The translations under genes were made by a program, and so were the position numbers. A model generated the notes under the pieces. That model was not told the origin of the DNA, ran no database searches, and saw only the letters and a program-made list of their open reading frames with translations. A stretch of DNA of 64,000 nucleotides, taken from Enterobacter genomosp. O (GTDB lineage: Bacteria; Pseudomonadota; Gammaproteobacteria; Enterobacterales; Enterobacteriaceae). Every line of letters begins with the position of its first letter. The first letter of the stretch is position 1. Below are positions 54,828 through 63,820 of the stretch, piece by piece. Where the stretch lies: NCBI RefSeq assembly GCF_001022965.1, contig NZ_LECZ01000022.1, positions 297,195-361,194 of the forward strand, written 5' to 3'.

Positions 54828-57017
54828 ATGAAACGTTCTCATCTTTGGGTTTTAAATCCTTGCTTGCTTGCAATGCTTTCTACCTCTGCGTGGGCGGAAG
54901 AACAAAAGGAAGAAAATATCGTTGTCTCCGCCAGTCGCGCGCACCGCAGCGTGGCGGAGATGGCGCAGACGACCTGGGTCATTGAGCGAGCTGAAATTGA
55001 GCAGCAGGTTCAGGGCGGGAAAGAGATTAAAGAGGTGCTGGCGCAGCTGATCCCGGGGATGGACGTCAGCAGCCAGGGGCGTACCAACTACGGTATGAAC
55101 CTGCGCGGCCGCTCCATGATGGTGATGGTGGACGGCGTGCGCCTGAACTCGTCCCGCAGCGATAGCCGCCAGCTGGACTCCATCGATCCGTTCAATATCG
55201 ATCGCATTGAAGTGATCTCCGGTGCCACCTCGCTCTACGGCGGCGGCAGCACCGGCGGCCTGGTGAACATCGTCACCAAAAAAGGCCAGCCGGAGACCGA
55301 GGTTGAGTTCCAGACCGGGGCAAAAAGCGGCTTTAACAGCCACAACGATCACGATGAGAACGTGTCGGCGGCGGTCAGCGGCGGTAATGATAACGCGTCC
55401 GGTCGTCTGTCGGTGTCGTATCAGCGCTACGGCGGCTGGTACGACGGCAACGGCGACGAGGTGATTATCGATAACACCCAGACCGGCCTGCAGTATTCCG
55501 ACCGTATCGATGTGATGGGGACAGGCACCATCAACATTGACGATCACCAGCAGCTGCAGTTAACCACGCAGTACTACAAGAGCGAATCCGACGGCAAGCA
55601 CGGGCTCTATCTAGGGAAGAACTTCTCCGCGGTAACGGGGGATGCGAACGCGTACAACAAAGGCAACCTGGACTCTGACCGCGTCCCGGGGACCGAGCGC
55701 CATCTGATTAACCTGCAGTACTCGAATACCGATTTCTGGGGCCAGGACCTGGTTGCGCAGATTTACTATCGCGACGAGAGCCTGACCTATTATCCGTTCC
55801 CGACCCTGACCAAAGGGGTGGTGAGCAGCATCGGTGCGTCTCAGCAGAAAACCGATTTCTACGGCGGCAAGCTGACGCTGAACAGCAAGCCGGTGGACGA
55901 TTTGACGCTGACCTGGGGTGTGGATGCCGACCATGAAACCTTCGATGCCAACCAGCAGTTCTTCGACCTGAGCAAAGCCGCGGCGAGCGGCGGCATGGAG
56001 CTGGACAACGCCTACAACGTGGGCCGTTACCCGGGCTACAGCATCACCAACCTCGCCCCGTTCCTGCAGGCAAGTTACGACATTGACGCCATCACCCTGA
56101 GCGGCGGCGTGCGTTACCAGTACACCGAAAACAAGGTGGACGACTTTGTTGGCTACGCCCAGCAGCAGGCCATCGCCACCGGGAAAGCCACCTCCGCAGA
56201 CGCGGTGCCGGGCGGGAAAACCGATTACAACAACTTCCTGTTTAACGCCGGGATCCTTGGCCGCCTGACCGAACAGCAGCAGCTGTGGTTTAACTTCTCC
56301 CAGGGCTTTGAAATTCCGGACCTGGCGAAGTACTACGGCTCGGGTACCTATCAGCTCAGCAACGGTCACTATCGCCTGCTTAACAGCGTGAACGTGAACG
56401 ATTCGAAGCTGGACGGCATCAAGGTCAACGCTTACGAGCTGGGCTGGCGCTATACAGGGGATAACCTGCGCACGCAGGTTGCGGCCTATTACTCGCTCTC
56501 GGATAAAACCATCACCATCAACAAAACGGATATGACCATCAACCTGGAAGACGACAAGCGTCGTATCTACGGGGTGGAAGGTCAGGTGGACTATTTCTTC
56601 ACCAACAGCGACTGGAGCACGGGCGCGAACTTTAACGCCATTAAGTCTGAAACCCGCGAGAACGGCAAATGGGAGAAGCTGACGGTAGACAGCGCCAGCC
56701 CGTCGAAAGCCAGCGCATGGGTCAACTGGGCGCCGGGCGACTGGACCCTGCGCGTGCAGAGCACGCAGACCTTTGACGTGTCAGACTCCGACGGTAAGAA
56801 GATCGACGGCTACAACACGGTCGACTTCCTGGGCAGCTACGCCCTGCCTGTGGGTAAAGTCAGCTTCAGCGTGGAAAACCTGCTGGACAAAGACTACACC
56901 ACCGCCTGGGGCCAGCGCGCGCCGGGGCTGTATAGCCCAACCTACGGGGCACCGGGCCTGTATACCTATAAGGGCCGTGGACGCACGTTTGGCCTGAACT
57001 ACTCCGTACTGTTCTAA
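54828..57017 (+). CDS. iutA: Ferric aerobactin outer-membrane receptor IutA
   Basis: TonB-dependent receptor for ferric aerobactin (and cloacin DF13 in known homologues). 729 residues with a signal peptide (MKRSHLWVLNPCLLAMLSTS, cleaved after SAWA), TonB box EENIVVSASR, plug domain (MDVSSQGRTNYGMNLRGRSM) and 22-strand barrel ending RTFGLNYSVLF. Last gene of the aerobactin operon, followed by a GC-rich hairpin. Confidence 0.96.
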   Translation: MKRSHLWVLNPCLLAMLSTSAWAEEQKEENIVVSASRAHRSVAEMAQTTWVIERAEIEQQVQGGKEIKEVLAQLIPGMDVSSQGRTNYGMNLRGRSMMVMVDGVRLNSSRSDSRQLDSIDPFNIDRIEVISGATSLYGGGSTGGLVNIVTKKGQPETEVEFQTGAKSGFNSHNDHDENVSAAVSGGNDNASGRLSVSYQRYGGWYDGNGDEVIIDNTQTGLQYSDRIDVMGTGTINIDDHQQLQLTTQYYKSESDGKHGLYLGKNFSAVTGDANAYNKGNLDSDRVPGTERHLINLQYSNTDFWGQDLVAQIYYRDESLTYYPFPTLTKGVVSSIGASQQKTDFYGGKLTLNSKPVDDLTLTWGVDADHETFDANQQFFDLSKAAASGGMELDNAYNVGRYPGYSITNLAPFLQASYDIDAITLSGGVRYQYTENKVDDFVGYAQQQAIATGKATSADAVPGGKTDYNNFLFNAGILGRLTEQQQLWFNFSQGFEIPDLAKYYGSGTYQLSNGHYRLLNSVNVNDSKLDGIKVNAYELGWRYTGDNLRTQVAAYYSLSDKTITINKTDMTINLEDDKRRIYGVEGQVDYFFTNSDWSTGANFNAIKSETRENGKWEKLTVDSASPSKASAWVNWAPGDWTLRVQSTQTFDVSDSDGKKIDGYNTVDFLGSYALPVGKVSFSVENLLDKDYTTAWGQRAPGLYSPTYGAPGLYTYKGRGRTFGLNYSVLF

Positions 57018-57023
57018 CCCTTC

Positions 57024-57047
57024 GCGCCGCCTGTCTGCAGGCGGCGC
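57024..57047 (+). terminator. Terminator of the aerobactin operon
   Basis: GCGCCGCCTG-TCTG-CAGGCGGCGC, a perfect 10-bp stem 6 bp after the iutA stop, followed by ATTTCCTTG (short T-run). Confidence 0.8.
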
Positions 57048-57138
57048 ATTTCCTTGTGTAATTTCAACGCAAATTTGCTATAAAATCAGCGATTTGCTGA
57101 AATTGTCAGCAAACGAGCGAAAAGCGTGTTTTCCCCCT

Positions 57139-57167
57139 TTGACAAGGTGAACCGAGGTCGATAATAT
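57139..57167 (+). promoter_or_regulatory. Sigma-70 promoter of the first tRNA-Asn gene
   Basis: -35 TTGACA (57139-57144), 17-bp spacer, -10 TAATAT (57162-57167), then a GC-rich discriminator (GCGCC) as in stringently controlled stable RNA promoters. Conserved in the second tRNA-Asn copy. Confidence 0.85.
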
Positions 57168-57185
57168 GCGCCTCGTTCACACGAT

Positions 57186-57261
57186 TCCTCTGTAGTTCAG
57201 TCGGTAGAACGGCGGACTGTTAATCCGTATGTCACTGGTTCGAGTCCAGTCAGAGGAGCCA
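57186..57261 (+). tRNA. tRNA-Asn (GUU)
   Basis: 76 nt including encoded CCA. Acceptor arm TCCTCTG / CAGAGGA, anticodon GTT at 57219-57221 inside CTGTTAA, T-arm GGTTCGAGTCC. Corresponds to one of the asnT/U/V/W genes near mtfA, cbl and nac in E. coli. Confidence 0.97.
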
Positions 57262-57269
57262 AATTTGAA

Positions 57270-57300
57270 AAGCCTGCTTTTGAAGCAGGCTTTTTTGTTT
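57270..57300 (+). terminator. Rho-independent terminator of tRNA-Asn
   Basis: AAGCCTGCTT-TTG-AAGCAGGCTT followed by TTTTGTTT, 8 bp after the tRNA. Confidence 0.9.
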
Positions 57301-57351
57301 TCATTTTCCATCGCATTGGGAGAATTTGGGCCAGGTTGAGTTCACCCCCTC

Positions 57352-58311
57352 TCATGGCTCCATAACAATGCGACCAAGCGGTTTCGCTGTCTCAGCGTAT
57401 TCATGAGCCGCGGCAGCATTAGCCAGGGGGAAGATGCGGTCAATCACAACCCTGATGCGCCCTGCCGCTACAGCCTGCAATATGTCGTCCACGCTTGCCC
57501 GAACTGCGGGCCTTTCAAAAAGGGGCCCCATGAATACCCCCATGAGCGTCTGGTTAGACTGCATTGGCGACCACAGGTCGACGGTAAGACTGCCGCCGCC
57601 CGCGTTACCGACGAAGACGAGACGCCCTTCCGGAGCGAGTGCAGAAAGCGAAGCAGACAACGTCGTCCCCACCGGATCGATGACGAGGTCAACGCCGGCG
57701 CCATGGGTGTACTGTCGGACACTGTCCACGATATTATTTTCAGTACGATCCACGACATAATCGGCGCCAAGTTCAAGCAACCGGCTTCTTCGCTGCGTTC
57801 CGCTAGCCACGGCGATGACCGTTGCGCCTGCCTGTGAGGCAAGCTGAACGGCTGCGAGCCCTACGCCACCGGCAGCGGCCTGAATAAGGACGGTTTCTCC
57901 GTGCCGGAGCATGCCGCGAGTGAAAAGACAATGATGCGCGGTTCCGAAAGAAATCGGTACCGCCGCCGCTTCTGCCATATCCACCCCGTCGGGTATAAGC
58001 CAGGTGCGTTCCGCGGGCACAGCCCAACGTTCCGCATGCGATCCCTGCATGTGAAAAGCAGCGACTCTGTCCCCAACCGCACGGCTACGGACTTTCGACC
58101 CGATGGCAACCACCGTACCCGCTGCCGCGTAGCCGACGACCCATGAAGGAAGAGGCGGCGGGGTTGAACGGCGGTTGATCAGATCGCCACCTTCAATCGA
58201 GATAGCCTCGACCGCAATCAGGATGTCGTCGGGTCCTGTGACCGGATCCGGGATATCGACATATCTCAGGACACCGGGAGCGCCTTCCGCGTCATAAACC
58301 GCTGCTTTCAT
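57352..58311 (-). CDS. Zinc-independent quinone oxidoreductase / zeta-crystallin-like dehydrogenase
   Basis: 319 residues of the medium-chain dehydrogenase/reductase family. The GroES-like N-terminal domain (PSWVVGYAAAGTVVAIGSKV) lacks the structural-zinc cysteine cluster. The Rossmann domain has ETVLIQAAAGGVGLAAVQLA, the AAxGGVG NADPH motif of quinone reductases. Catalysis is probably NADPH-dependent reduction of quinones or enones; the natural substrate is unknown. It lies upstream of the tRNA on the minus strand, after the RidA-family gene (48 bp), so the two probably form an operon opposite the LysR gene. Confidence 0.88.
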   Translation of the reverse strand: MKAAVYDAEGAPGVLRYVDIPDPVTGPDDILIAVEAISIEGGDLINRRSTPPPLPSWVVGYAAAGTVVAIGSKVRSRAVGDRVAAFHMQGSHAERWAVPAERTWLIPDGVDMAEAAAVPISFGTAHHCLFTRGMLRHGETVLIQAAAGGVGLAAVQLASQAGATVIAVASGTQRRSRLLELGADYVVDRTENNIVDSVRQYTHGAGVDLVIDPVGTTLSASLSALAPEGRLVFVGNAGGGSLTVDLWSPMQSNQTLMGVFMGPLFERPAVRASVDDILQAVAAGRIRVVIDRIFPLANAAAAHEYAETAKPLGRIVMEP

Positions 58312-58359
58312 ACATTTTCCTCTGTCTTATCTTTCGACTGGCGGAAAAAGCCGTAGCGC

Positions 58360-58749
58360 TCAGGGCAGCCTGGCTATAACCTTAATCTCAAACTGGAATC
58401 CGTAAAGCCACGTCACGCCGATCCCGGTCAACGTTGGGTAAGGCGCTTCCCCCCAATATTCTGGCAGGATACTCCAGATAGCGTCGAGGTTTGACTCGGG
58501 ATCGACGACAAAGAGGGTCACGTCAACCACGTCAGCGAACGTGCAGCCCGCAGCCGCGAGGACAGCATTAAGATTATCGAAGGCCAGCCTGACCTGCGCT
58601 TTCAGATCGGGCTCAGGCGAACCATCCTCACGGCTGCCAACCTGCCCCGAAACGAACAGAAAACCGTTGGATTTGATGGCCGGTGAATAGCGATTGCGCT
58701 CATAGAGCGCCTGCCGACCGGAGGGAAAAACTGCTTCGCGTGCTGTCAT
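58360..58749 (-). CDS. RidA/YjgF/UK114-family protein
   Basis: 129 residues from the ATG at 58749 (AAGG eight bases before); an in-frame ATG at 58791 has less support. Family features: SNGFLFVSGQVGSREDGSPE, VRLAFDNLNAVLAAAGCTFA, DVVDVTLFVVDP and the C-terminal EIKVIARLP. The canonical RidA arginine segment is replaced by TGIGVTWLYGFQFEI, so it is a subfamily member that may not have imine deaminase activity. Divergent from the LysR gene. Confidence 0.85.
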   Translation of the reverse strand: MTAREAVFPSGRQALYERNRYSPAIKSNGFLFVSGQVGSREDGSPEPDLKAQVRLAFDNLNAVLAAAGCTFADVVDVTLFVVDPESNLDAIWSILPEYWGEAPYPTLTGIGVTWLYGFQFEIKVIARLP

Positions 58750-58845
58750 GTTTGTACCTTTGCAATGGGGCGAAATCAGCCCGGTGAACATAAAGACACT
58801 TTACAGGTGCAGGATCGGGCGGATAAACAAGCGACTTTGTCCATC

Positions 58846-58868
58846 ATTGTTTGTAATATCCAAACAAT
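58846..58868. promoter_or_regulatory. Likely LysR operator
   Basis: ATTGTTTG-TAATATC-CAAACAAT, perfect 8-bp arms with a 7-bp centre, containing the T-N11-A core of LysR-family sites. It lies 22 bp before the LysR start in the 141-bp divergent gap, where it could control both directions. Confidence 0.65.
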
Positions 58869-58890
58869 CGGCGAAAAGAGAGGATAAGGA

Positions 58891-59820
58891 ATGGATCGTT
58901 TCGATGCGATGCGCGCCTTTGCTCGCGTGGTGGAGGCAGGTAGCTTCACAAAGGCTGCCCAAACGCTTCATATGAGCAAAACGACGGTGACGCAGCTCAT
59001 TCAGCTGCTGGAAGCGCGCCTGCGCGTCAAATTGCTCCATCGTACCACCCGCAGGGTCGGCGTGACTCCCGACGGCGCAGTCTACTACGAACGCGTCATC
59101 CGCCTGCTGGCGGACATGGAAGATGCTGAAAACTGCCTGTCCAGCGCGGCGATGACGCCCAGGGGACGGCTACGGGTAGATGTGCCCAGTCCGCTGGCCC
59201 GCCTCATCCTGGTACCGGCGCTACCGGCTTTCCACGCACGCTACCCTGACATCCAGTTCGACATGGGCGTGAGCGACCGGGTGGTGGATCTGATTGGTGA
59301 CAGCGTGGATTGCGTCCTGCGCGGTGGCGAAATCAACGACCAGTCCCTCATCGCTCGCCATGTCGGTGATTTGCAAATCGGCGTCTACGCCGCCCCCAGC
59401 TATGTGGAACGCCTTGGCGCCCCCTCCCACCCGCGAGAGCTGGAAAACACCGACCATCGCAGAGTAGGATTCTTGTCCTCACGCACCGGCAAGATTGATC
59501 CTCTGGTACTGCGCAGTGAGAGTGAACATATTGAAATCACGGGCAGCTATGTACTTGCCGTCGATGATGGCAATGCTTACCTCGAAGCCGGGTTAGCCGG
59601 GTTGGGCGTGATTGCGCTGCCAGTCTATATGGCGGCGGCACATCAGGCTGCCGGCGCTTTGATTCCGTTATTTACACAATGGCGTATCAGTCCCATGTCC
59701 CTGCACCTGGCGTTTCCGCCGAACCGCCACGTCAACGCTAAGCTGCGCGTTTTTATTGACTGGATCGTTGAATTGATGCAGCAGCATGTCCCCAACACCA
59801 ACATAGCCGTAAAGCTATAG
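58891..59820 (+). CDS. LysR-family transcriptional regulator
   Basis: 309 residues. N-terminal helix-turn-helix (MDRFDAMRAFARVVEAGSFT, then KAAQTLHMSKTTVTQLIQLL) and a periplasmic-binding-like effector domain (GRLRVDVPSPLARLILVPAL). It resembles the CrgA/DmlR-like branch that often sits opposite an oxidoreductase gene. Likely controls the divergent RidA-quinone reductase pair through the palindrome at 58846. Ribosome site GAGAGGATAAGGA. Confidence 0.88.
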   Translation: MDRFDAMRAFARVVEAGSFTKAAQTLHMSKTTVTQLIQLLEARLRVKLLHRTTRRVGVTPDGAVYYERVIRLLADMEDAENCLSSAAMTPRGRLRVDVPSPLARLILVPALPAFHARYPDIQFDMGVSDRVVDLIGDSVDCVLRGGEINDQSLIARHVGDLQIGVYAAPSYVERLGAPSHPRELENTDHRRVGFLSSRTGKIDPLVLRSESEHIEITGSYVLAVDDGNAYLEAGLAGLGVIALPVYMAAAHQAAGALIPLFTQWRISPMSLHLAFPPNRHVNAKLRVFIDWIVELMQQHVPNTNIAVKL

Positions 59821-59949
59821 CAGCTATTATCCTGAGAGAACGTGCATGGTTCATGTGTTGTTACGCGAAAGCTGAAGACGTGCAGGAGTATTTCGTTGAA
59901 TCCCCCGTCAGGTATTCACCGCATTGCGAGCAGTGTCGTAAAAAAGAGT

Positions 59950-60843
59950 TCAGGACTCCGTGAGCTGACGCCATGCCGCCACTTCCTCATCCAGCCACTC
60001 GACAAAGAGAGCCACCTCCGGCTTCGCCTCCGTTAACTGCGATGTCACCAGCCAGTAAGGCCAGGGATACGGCGCAGTGAAAGGGGTAAGCTGGACCAGT
60101 TCGCCCCGGGTGATGGCATCCTGAACCAGAGAACGGCGCTCAAGCGCGATTCCTTTACCGAGTCTGACAGCCTCGAGGACTAAGTTTGAGTCGTTAATGC
60201 ATAAGCCACCGGGCACAATATCCTTCTCCAGCCCCGCATTAAAACACCAGGTTTTCCACGATTCCATGGAGAATATGATTTGGCTCTTCGCCACCTCTGC
60301 GGGCGTCGTCGGGAGGACACCGCCGTTATAACCGGGTGCCGCAACCACAATCAATTCATCTGAAAAAAGATAATGGCAGTCGCTGCCTTCCCAGTTCCCT
60401 TTCCCCATGCGGATCGCAATATCTATCCCTTCCTGCTGCATGCTGGCGATCGTCAGGCTGGCCTGAAGTCGCAGCGTGATGTGCGGATATTTTTCCCGAA
60501 ACCGTTCCAGACGCGGCAACAGCCAGTGACAGCCAAAAGACGGCACCATCGCCAGCGTCAGTTCCAGTATTCTCGGTTTCACCTGCACTAAACGGGTAGC
60601 ATCGGCGATATGGTTCAGCGCCTCGCGCACCTGTAACGCATAGAGCCGCCCCTCTTCGTTGATCTGTACCCCTCGGCCATGACGGATAAACAGCTTCACG
60701 CCCACCATTTCCTCCAGCACTTTGATCTGCTGGCTGATGGCGGAATGGGTAACGTGGAGCTCTTTCGCCGCAAGCGTTACGCTGCCAAGGCGGGCCACAG
60801 CTTCAAAACTACGCAAACTTGCGATAGGTGGAAAATCCGACAT
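59950..60843 (-). CDS. LysR-family regulator, GcvA-like
   Basis: 297 residues. DNA-binding domain PPIASLRSFEAVARLGSVTL with ELHVTHSAISQQIKVLEEMV, the pattern of the GcvA/AmpR branch. The effector domain has LTLAMVPSFGCHWLLPRLER and ASMQQEGIDIAIRMGKGNWE. Divergent from the GST-like gene (170-bp gap), which is probably its target. The 129 bp before its stop (59821-59949) hold no gene I can support. Confidence 0.87.
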   Translation of the reverse strand: MSDFPPIASLRSFEAVARLGSVTLAAKELHVTHSAISQQIKVLEEMVGVKLFIRHGRGVQINEEGRLYALQVREALNHIADATRLVQVKPRILELTLAMVPSFGCHWLLPRLERFREKYPHITLRLQASLTIASMQQEGIDIAIRMGKGNWEGSDCHYLFSDELIVVAAPGYNGGVLPTTPAEVAKSQIIFSMESWKTWCFNAGLEKDIVPGGLCINDSNLVLEAVRLGKGIALERRSLVQDAITRGELVQLTPFTAPYPWPYWLVTSQLTEAKPEVALFVEWLDEEVAAWRQLTES

Positions 60844-61013
60844 GAAAGTACTTCCTTATCTGCGCTGGATGAATAACGACAACAAGCCCATCTGTCAGTA
60901 ATGCTAACCTTTTCGGTAAGATACTGTAGATATTCGCCATGAAAATTCTCATGTAATGTCTTTTTATCATCTTCATTGACGCGTTATTTCACAGAGACAG
61001 GAAAACGGGAATC
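60844..61013. promoter_or_regulatory. Divergent promoter region of LysR and GST-like genes
   Basis: 170-bp AT-rich gap. The layout (LysR gene opposite an enzyme gene) predicts a LysR operator here, but I see no unambiguous palindrome. Confidence 0.35.
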
Positions 61014-61622
61014 ATGATTAAACTTATTGGCATGATGGATTCACCCTATGTTCGGCGCGTGGCGATTTCCCTTGAGCTTTATGGCGTAAAGTTTGAGAGT
61101 GAGCCGCTGTCGGTCTTTAGCACATTTGAAGCGTTTTCCCGAATCAACCCCGCGGTAAAAGCGCCCACGCTGCTTCTGGATAACGGAATACGGCTGATGG
61201 ACTCGTCGCTAATACTGAATTATTTCGAGGCCCAGGCCGCACCTGAACGGAGAGTGCTCCCCGTGGCGCCGGATGCGCTGGCAAACGATCTCCAGACGCT
61301 GGGCTTTATCCTCGCCGCGGCGGAGAAAGCGGTGCAAAATGTGTATGAACACAACCTGCGCCCGGAGGAAAAGCAGCACGGTACCTGGATCGATCGCATT
61401 ACTACCCAGCTACTGGCGGCCTGCAGGGAATGGAATACCTTGCTGAAGGGGCGTCCGGCCACAGCTGTTCCCGATCAGGTTGCCGTCACCAGTACGGTTG
61501 TCTGGACGTTTATTCAGTCGATGATCCCGTACGTCGTTAACGCAGAGGATTTTAGAGAGATTCAGGCAGTTGCCGAATCATTCGAATCGCTGTCGATCTT
61601 TAAAAAATACCCTTTCAACTAA
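61014..61622 (+). CDS. Glutathione S-transferase family protein
   Basis: 202 residues. N-terminal thioredoxin-fold domain MIKLIGMMDSPYVRRVAISL, with SPYVRR at the glutathione-site position, then NPAVKAPTLLLDNG (cis-Pro segment) and LMDSSLILNYFEAQ (the E/D-S-x-x-I motif that binds the gamma-glutamyl part). C-terminal helical domain from about 85. Resembles the YibF-like group; the substrate is unknown. Divergent from the GcvA-like regulator. A REP-like hairpin follows. Confidence 0.85.
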   Translation: MIKLIGMMDSPYVRRVAISLELYGVKFESEPLSVFSTFEAFSRINPAVKAPTLLLDNGIRLMDSSLILNYFEAQAAPERRVLPVAPDALANDLQTLGFILAAAEKAVQNVYEHNLRPEEKQHGTWIDRITTQLLAACREWNTLLKGRPATAVPDQVAVTSTVVWTFIQSMIPYVVNAEDFREIQAVAESFESLSIFKKYPFN

Positions 61623-61629
61623 GCGTTGA

Positions 61630-61655
61630 GCCCGGTCAGCGCAGCGCTACCGGGC
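61630..61655. repeat. REP-like hairpin after the GST gene
   Basis: GCCCGGTCAGCGC / AGCGCTACCGGGC, an imperfect palindrome between the convergent GST gene and cbl. Probably a single REP unit acting as a shared transcript end. Confidence 0.65.
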
Positions 61656-61665
61656 AAGCCAGCAC

Positions 61666-62616
61666 TTAAATCTGATAATCAATTGCCACTTCTTCCGGCT
61701 CCATTACCTGGCGTTTAATCTCATCGACGGACAGCCCGGCGTTGCAGAGCTCGATAAAGCGCCAGACATAGTTGCGCTGTAGCTGTCCGCGCTTCAGGCC
61801 GAGCCAGACGGTATTGGCGTCAAACAGATGGCGTGTATCCAGACGCACCAGATCCCCGGCCTCGCGCTCGCCGCCGGACTGTTCCGCCACCAGGCCAATG
61901 CCCAGACCCAGCTCGACGTAGGTTTTGATCACATCGGAATCCTGCGCGCTCAGCACGATGTCCGGCGTTAACCCTTTGCGGTTGAAGGCTTCATCAATAC
62001 GCGAACGTCCGGTAATGCCCTGGCGGTAGGTTATCAATGGCCACTTTGCAATCTCTTCCAGCGTCAGGGGAGAGACCTGATTCAGGGGATGATCGACGGG
62101 GAGCAATAAGCTGTGGTACCAGCGGAACCAGGGAAAAGCCACCAGCAGCGGGTCGTTGCTCAGGCGTTCGCTGGCGATGCCGATATCCGCCCCGCCGTTT
62201 TGCAGCAGCACTTCAATTTCCTGCGGCGTGCCCTGGATAAGCTCCAGACGGACATCGGGGAAAAGTTCGCGGAAGGCTTTAATCACCGGCGGCAGGCTGT
62301 AGCGGGCCTGGGTGTGGGTGGTGGCGATGGTGAGCACGCCGGAGGCATCATTGGTAAAGAGATCCGCGAGACGTCGAACGTTGCTGGCCTCGTTGAGGAT
62401 CCGCTCAGCAATGGTGAGCAAGGCCTTACCGGGCTCGGTCATGCCCAGCAGACGCTTGCCGCGGCGGATAAAGATCTCTATCCCCAGCTCTTCTTCCAGC
62501 TCGCGGATATGGCGGCTGACGCCGGACTGAGAGGTATAAAGCATGTTGGCGACCTCGGTCAGGTTGTAGTCCCGCCTGGCCGCCTCACGGATAATTTTAA
62601 GTTGCTGGAAATTCAC
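61666..62616 (-). CDS. cbl: LysR-type regulator Cbl (sulfonate/sulfur-limitation activator)
   Basis: CysB paralogue that activates ssu and tau genes for sulfonate use when sulfate is scarce. 316 residues. The N-terminus MNFQQLKIIREAARRDYNLT, then EVANMLYTSQSGVSRHIREL, is the Cbl/CysB form. The effector domain has TIATTHTQARYSLPPVIKAF. It lies 96 bp downstream of nac on the same strand, the E. coli nac-cbl order, so some read-through from the nac promoter is likely besides its own CysB-dependent control. Confidence 0.95.
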   Translation of the reverse strand: MNFQQLKIIREAARRDYNLTEVANMLYTSQSGVSRHIRELEEELGIEIFIRRGKRLLGMTEPGKALLTIAERILNEASNVRRLADLFTNDASGVLTIATTHTQARYSLPPVIKAFRELFPDVRLELIQGTPQEIEVLLQNGGADIGIASERLSNDPLLVAFPWFRWYHSLLLPVDHPLNQVSPLTLEEIAKWPLITYRQGITGRSRIDEAFNRKGLTPDIVLSAQDSDVIKTYVELGLGIGLVAEQSGGEREAGDLVRLDTRHLFDANTVWLGLKRGQLQRNYVWRFIELCNAGLSVDEIKRQVMEPEEVAIDYQI

Positions 62617-62712
62617 GATTCACTCCGGCGCATCTGAGATAGCTCTATTGTTAGAGTCAGCTGAGCTGCAGAACAAATAATAAAAACCAGCATCTTATGC
62701 TTTTATGGAATA

Positions 62713-63630
62713 TCAGCTCACGAGCTGAAGCTCGCGGTTCTCAAGCGATGGCTTGCTGACAAGCGACATCAAAATCTCTTTTACCGCCTGCGCCTGCGGC
62801 GAGAGCGATCCGCGTGCGGACATGTTCAGCGACAGCGGCAGGCTCATTGAAGGCGTGGTGATGCGCGCCATCCAGCCGTTTGCCGCACTGCACAGCGAGC
62901 GCGCGGCAGATTCTGGCAGAACCGTCACCCCCATTCCGCTGGCAATGGCCGCGGTCAGCGTGGAGATAGAGTCGATCTCGCCGATGATTTTTGCCGTCAG
63001 GCGTCGCAGGGAGAACGCTTCATCCACGCGCACGCGCACGGCGCTGTAATCGCGCGGCAGATAGAGGTTCATCTCTGCCACGGCGGTAAGGTCTACGCTC
63101 TGGCCCGGACAGTCGCGGGTGCCCACGAGGTAAAGATCTTCTTTCAGCAGCGGCTGGCTGGTGATCCCGGCGACCGGGGAGCGATCGTAAAGGACCGCCA
63201 TATCCAGCTGGCCGCTCAGCAGTTTGTCATTCAGTACGGACCCGCTGTTTTCGTGCAGGTATACCAGCACCTCCGGCAGCTCGGCGCGAACGGCCTGCAG
63301 CAGCGGCATGGTAATAGACGATGCGGCCGTTCCCGGCGCCAGGCCGATAGAAACGTGCCCGCTCAAGGTCTGGCCCACGTTGTTCACCGCCAGCTGCGCC
63401 TGTTCACACTGGCGGAGGATGGTGCGCGCGTGGGTATACAGGATCTTACCGGCTTCCGTTGGCGTGACGCCGCGTTTGGTGCGAATCAACAGCTGCTGAT
63501 CCATCTCGCCTTCCAGAGTAGCCACCTGCTGGCTCAGCGCAGGCTGCGCGATATGCAGCACTTCTGCCGCTTGAGTCAGGCTGCCGATATCGACGATTTT
63601 TACGAAGTATTTCAGTCGTCTTAAGTTCAT
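62713..63630 (-). CDS. nac: Nitrogen assimilation control protein Nac
   Basis: LysR-type regulator that couples NtrC/sigma-54 control to sigma-70 promoters under nitrogen limitation. 305 residues from the ATG at 63630 (MNLRRLKYFVKIVDIGSLTQ), the known Nac start; an in-frame ATG at 63762 would run through the sigma-54 promoter and is rejected. Helix-turn-helix AAEVLHIAQPALSQQVATLE. The effector domain includes GLAPGTAASSITMPLLQAVR. Regulation is clear from the upstream sites. Confidence 0.95.
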   Translation of the reverse strand: MNLRRLKYFVKIVDIGSLTQAAEVLHIAQPALSQQVATLEGEMDQQLLIRTKRGVTPTEAGKILYTHARTILRQCEQAQLAVNNVGQTLSGHVSIGLAPGTAASSITMPLLQAVRAELPEVLVYLHENSGSVLNDKLLSGQLDMAVLYDRSPVAGITSQPLLKEDLYLVGTRDCPGQSVDLTAVAEMNLYLPRDYSAVRVRVDEAFSLRRLTAKIIGEIDSISTLTAAIASGMGVTVLPESAARSLCSAANGWMARITTPSMSLPLSLNMSARGSLSPQAQAVKEILMSLVSKPSLENRELQLVS

Positions 63631-63687
63631 TTTGCCCCCTGTTCGAAAATGCTGTGCCGGAACCGGCTGTCGTTGTTGAACAGGTTT

Positions 63688-63703
63688 TGCAATATGAATG
63701 CCA
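63688..63703 (-). promoter_or_regulatory. Sigma-54 promoter of nac
   Basis: Minus strand TGGCATTCATATTGCA: -24 GG and -12 GC at the required 10-bp separation, matching TGGCAC-N5-TTGCA. It lies 58 bp upstream of the nac start codon. Confidence 0.88.
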
Positions 63704-63820
63704 CTTTTACCAGGCGGTCTGAATTGTTCGCTAAGCGCCTGAAAATAAGGAAACCTAATCACGGAGGTGGGTTTTATTACTGAAACAGCAGTTTATGATC
63801 TGCCCCATTAGGGGTATACG

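Noticed and set aside
59842..60036. 64-codon plus-strand frame between the two LysR genes
   Set aside because: Overlaps the end of the GcvA-like gene antisense, with no ribosome site or family features.
63801..63816. Second NtrC site (TGCCCCATTAGGGGTA)
   Set aside because: Half-site spacing and bases deviate from GCACC-N5-GGTGC; not strong enough to call.
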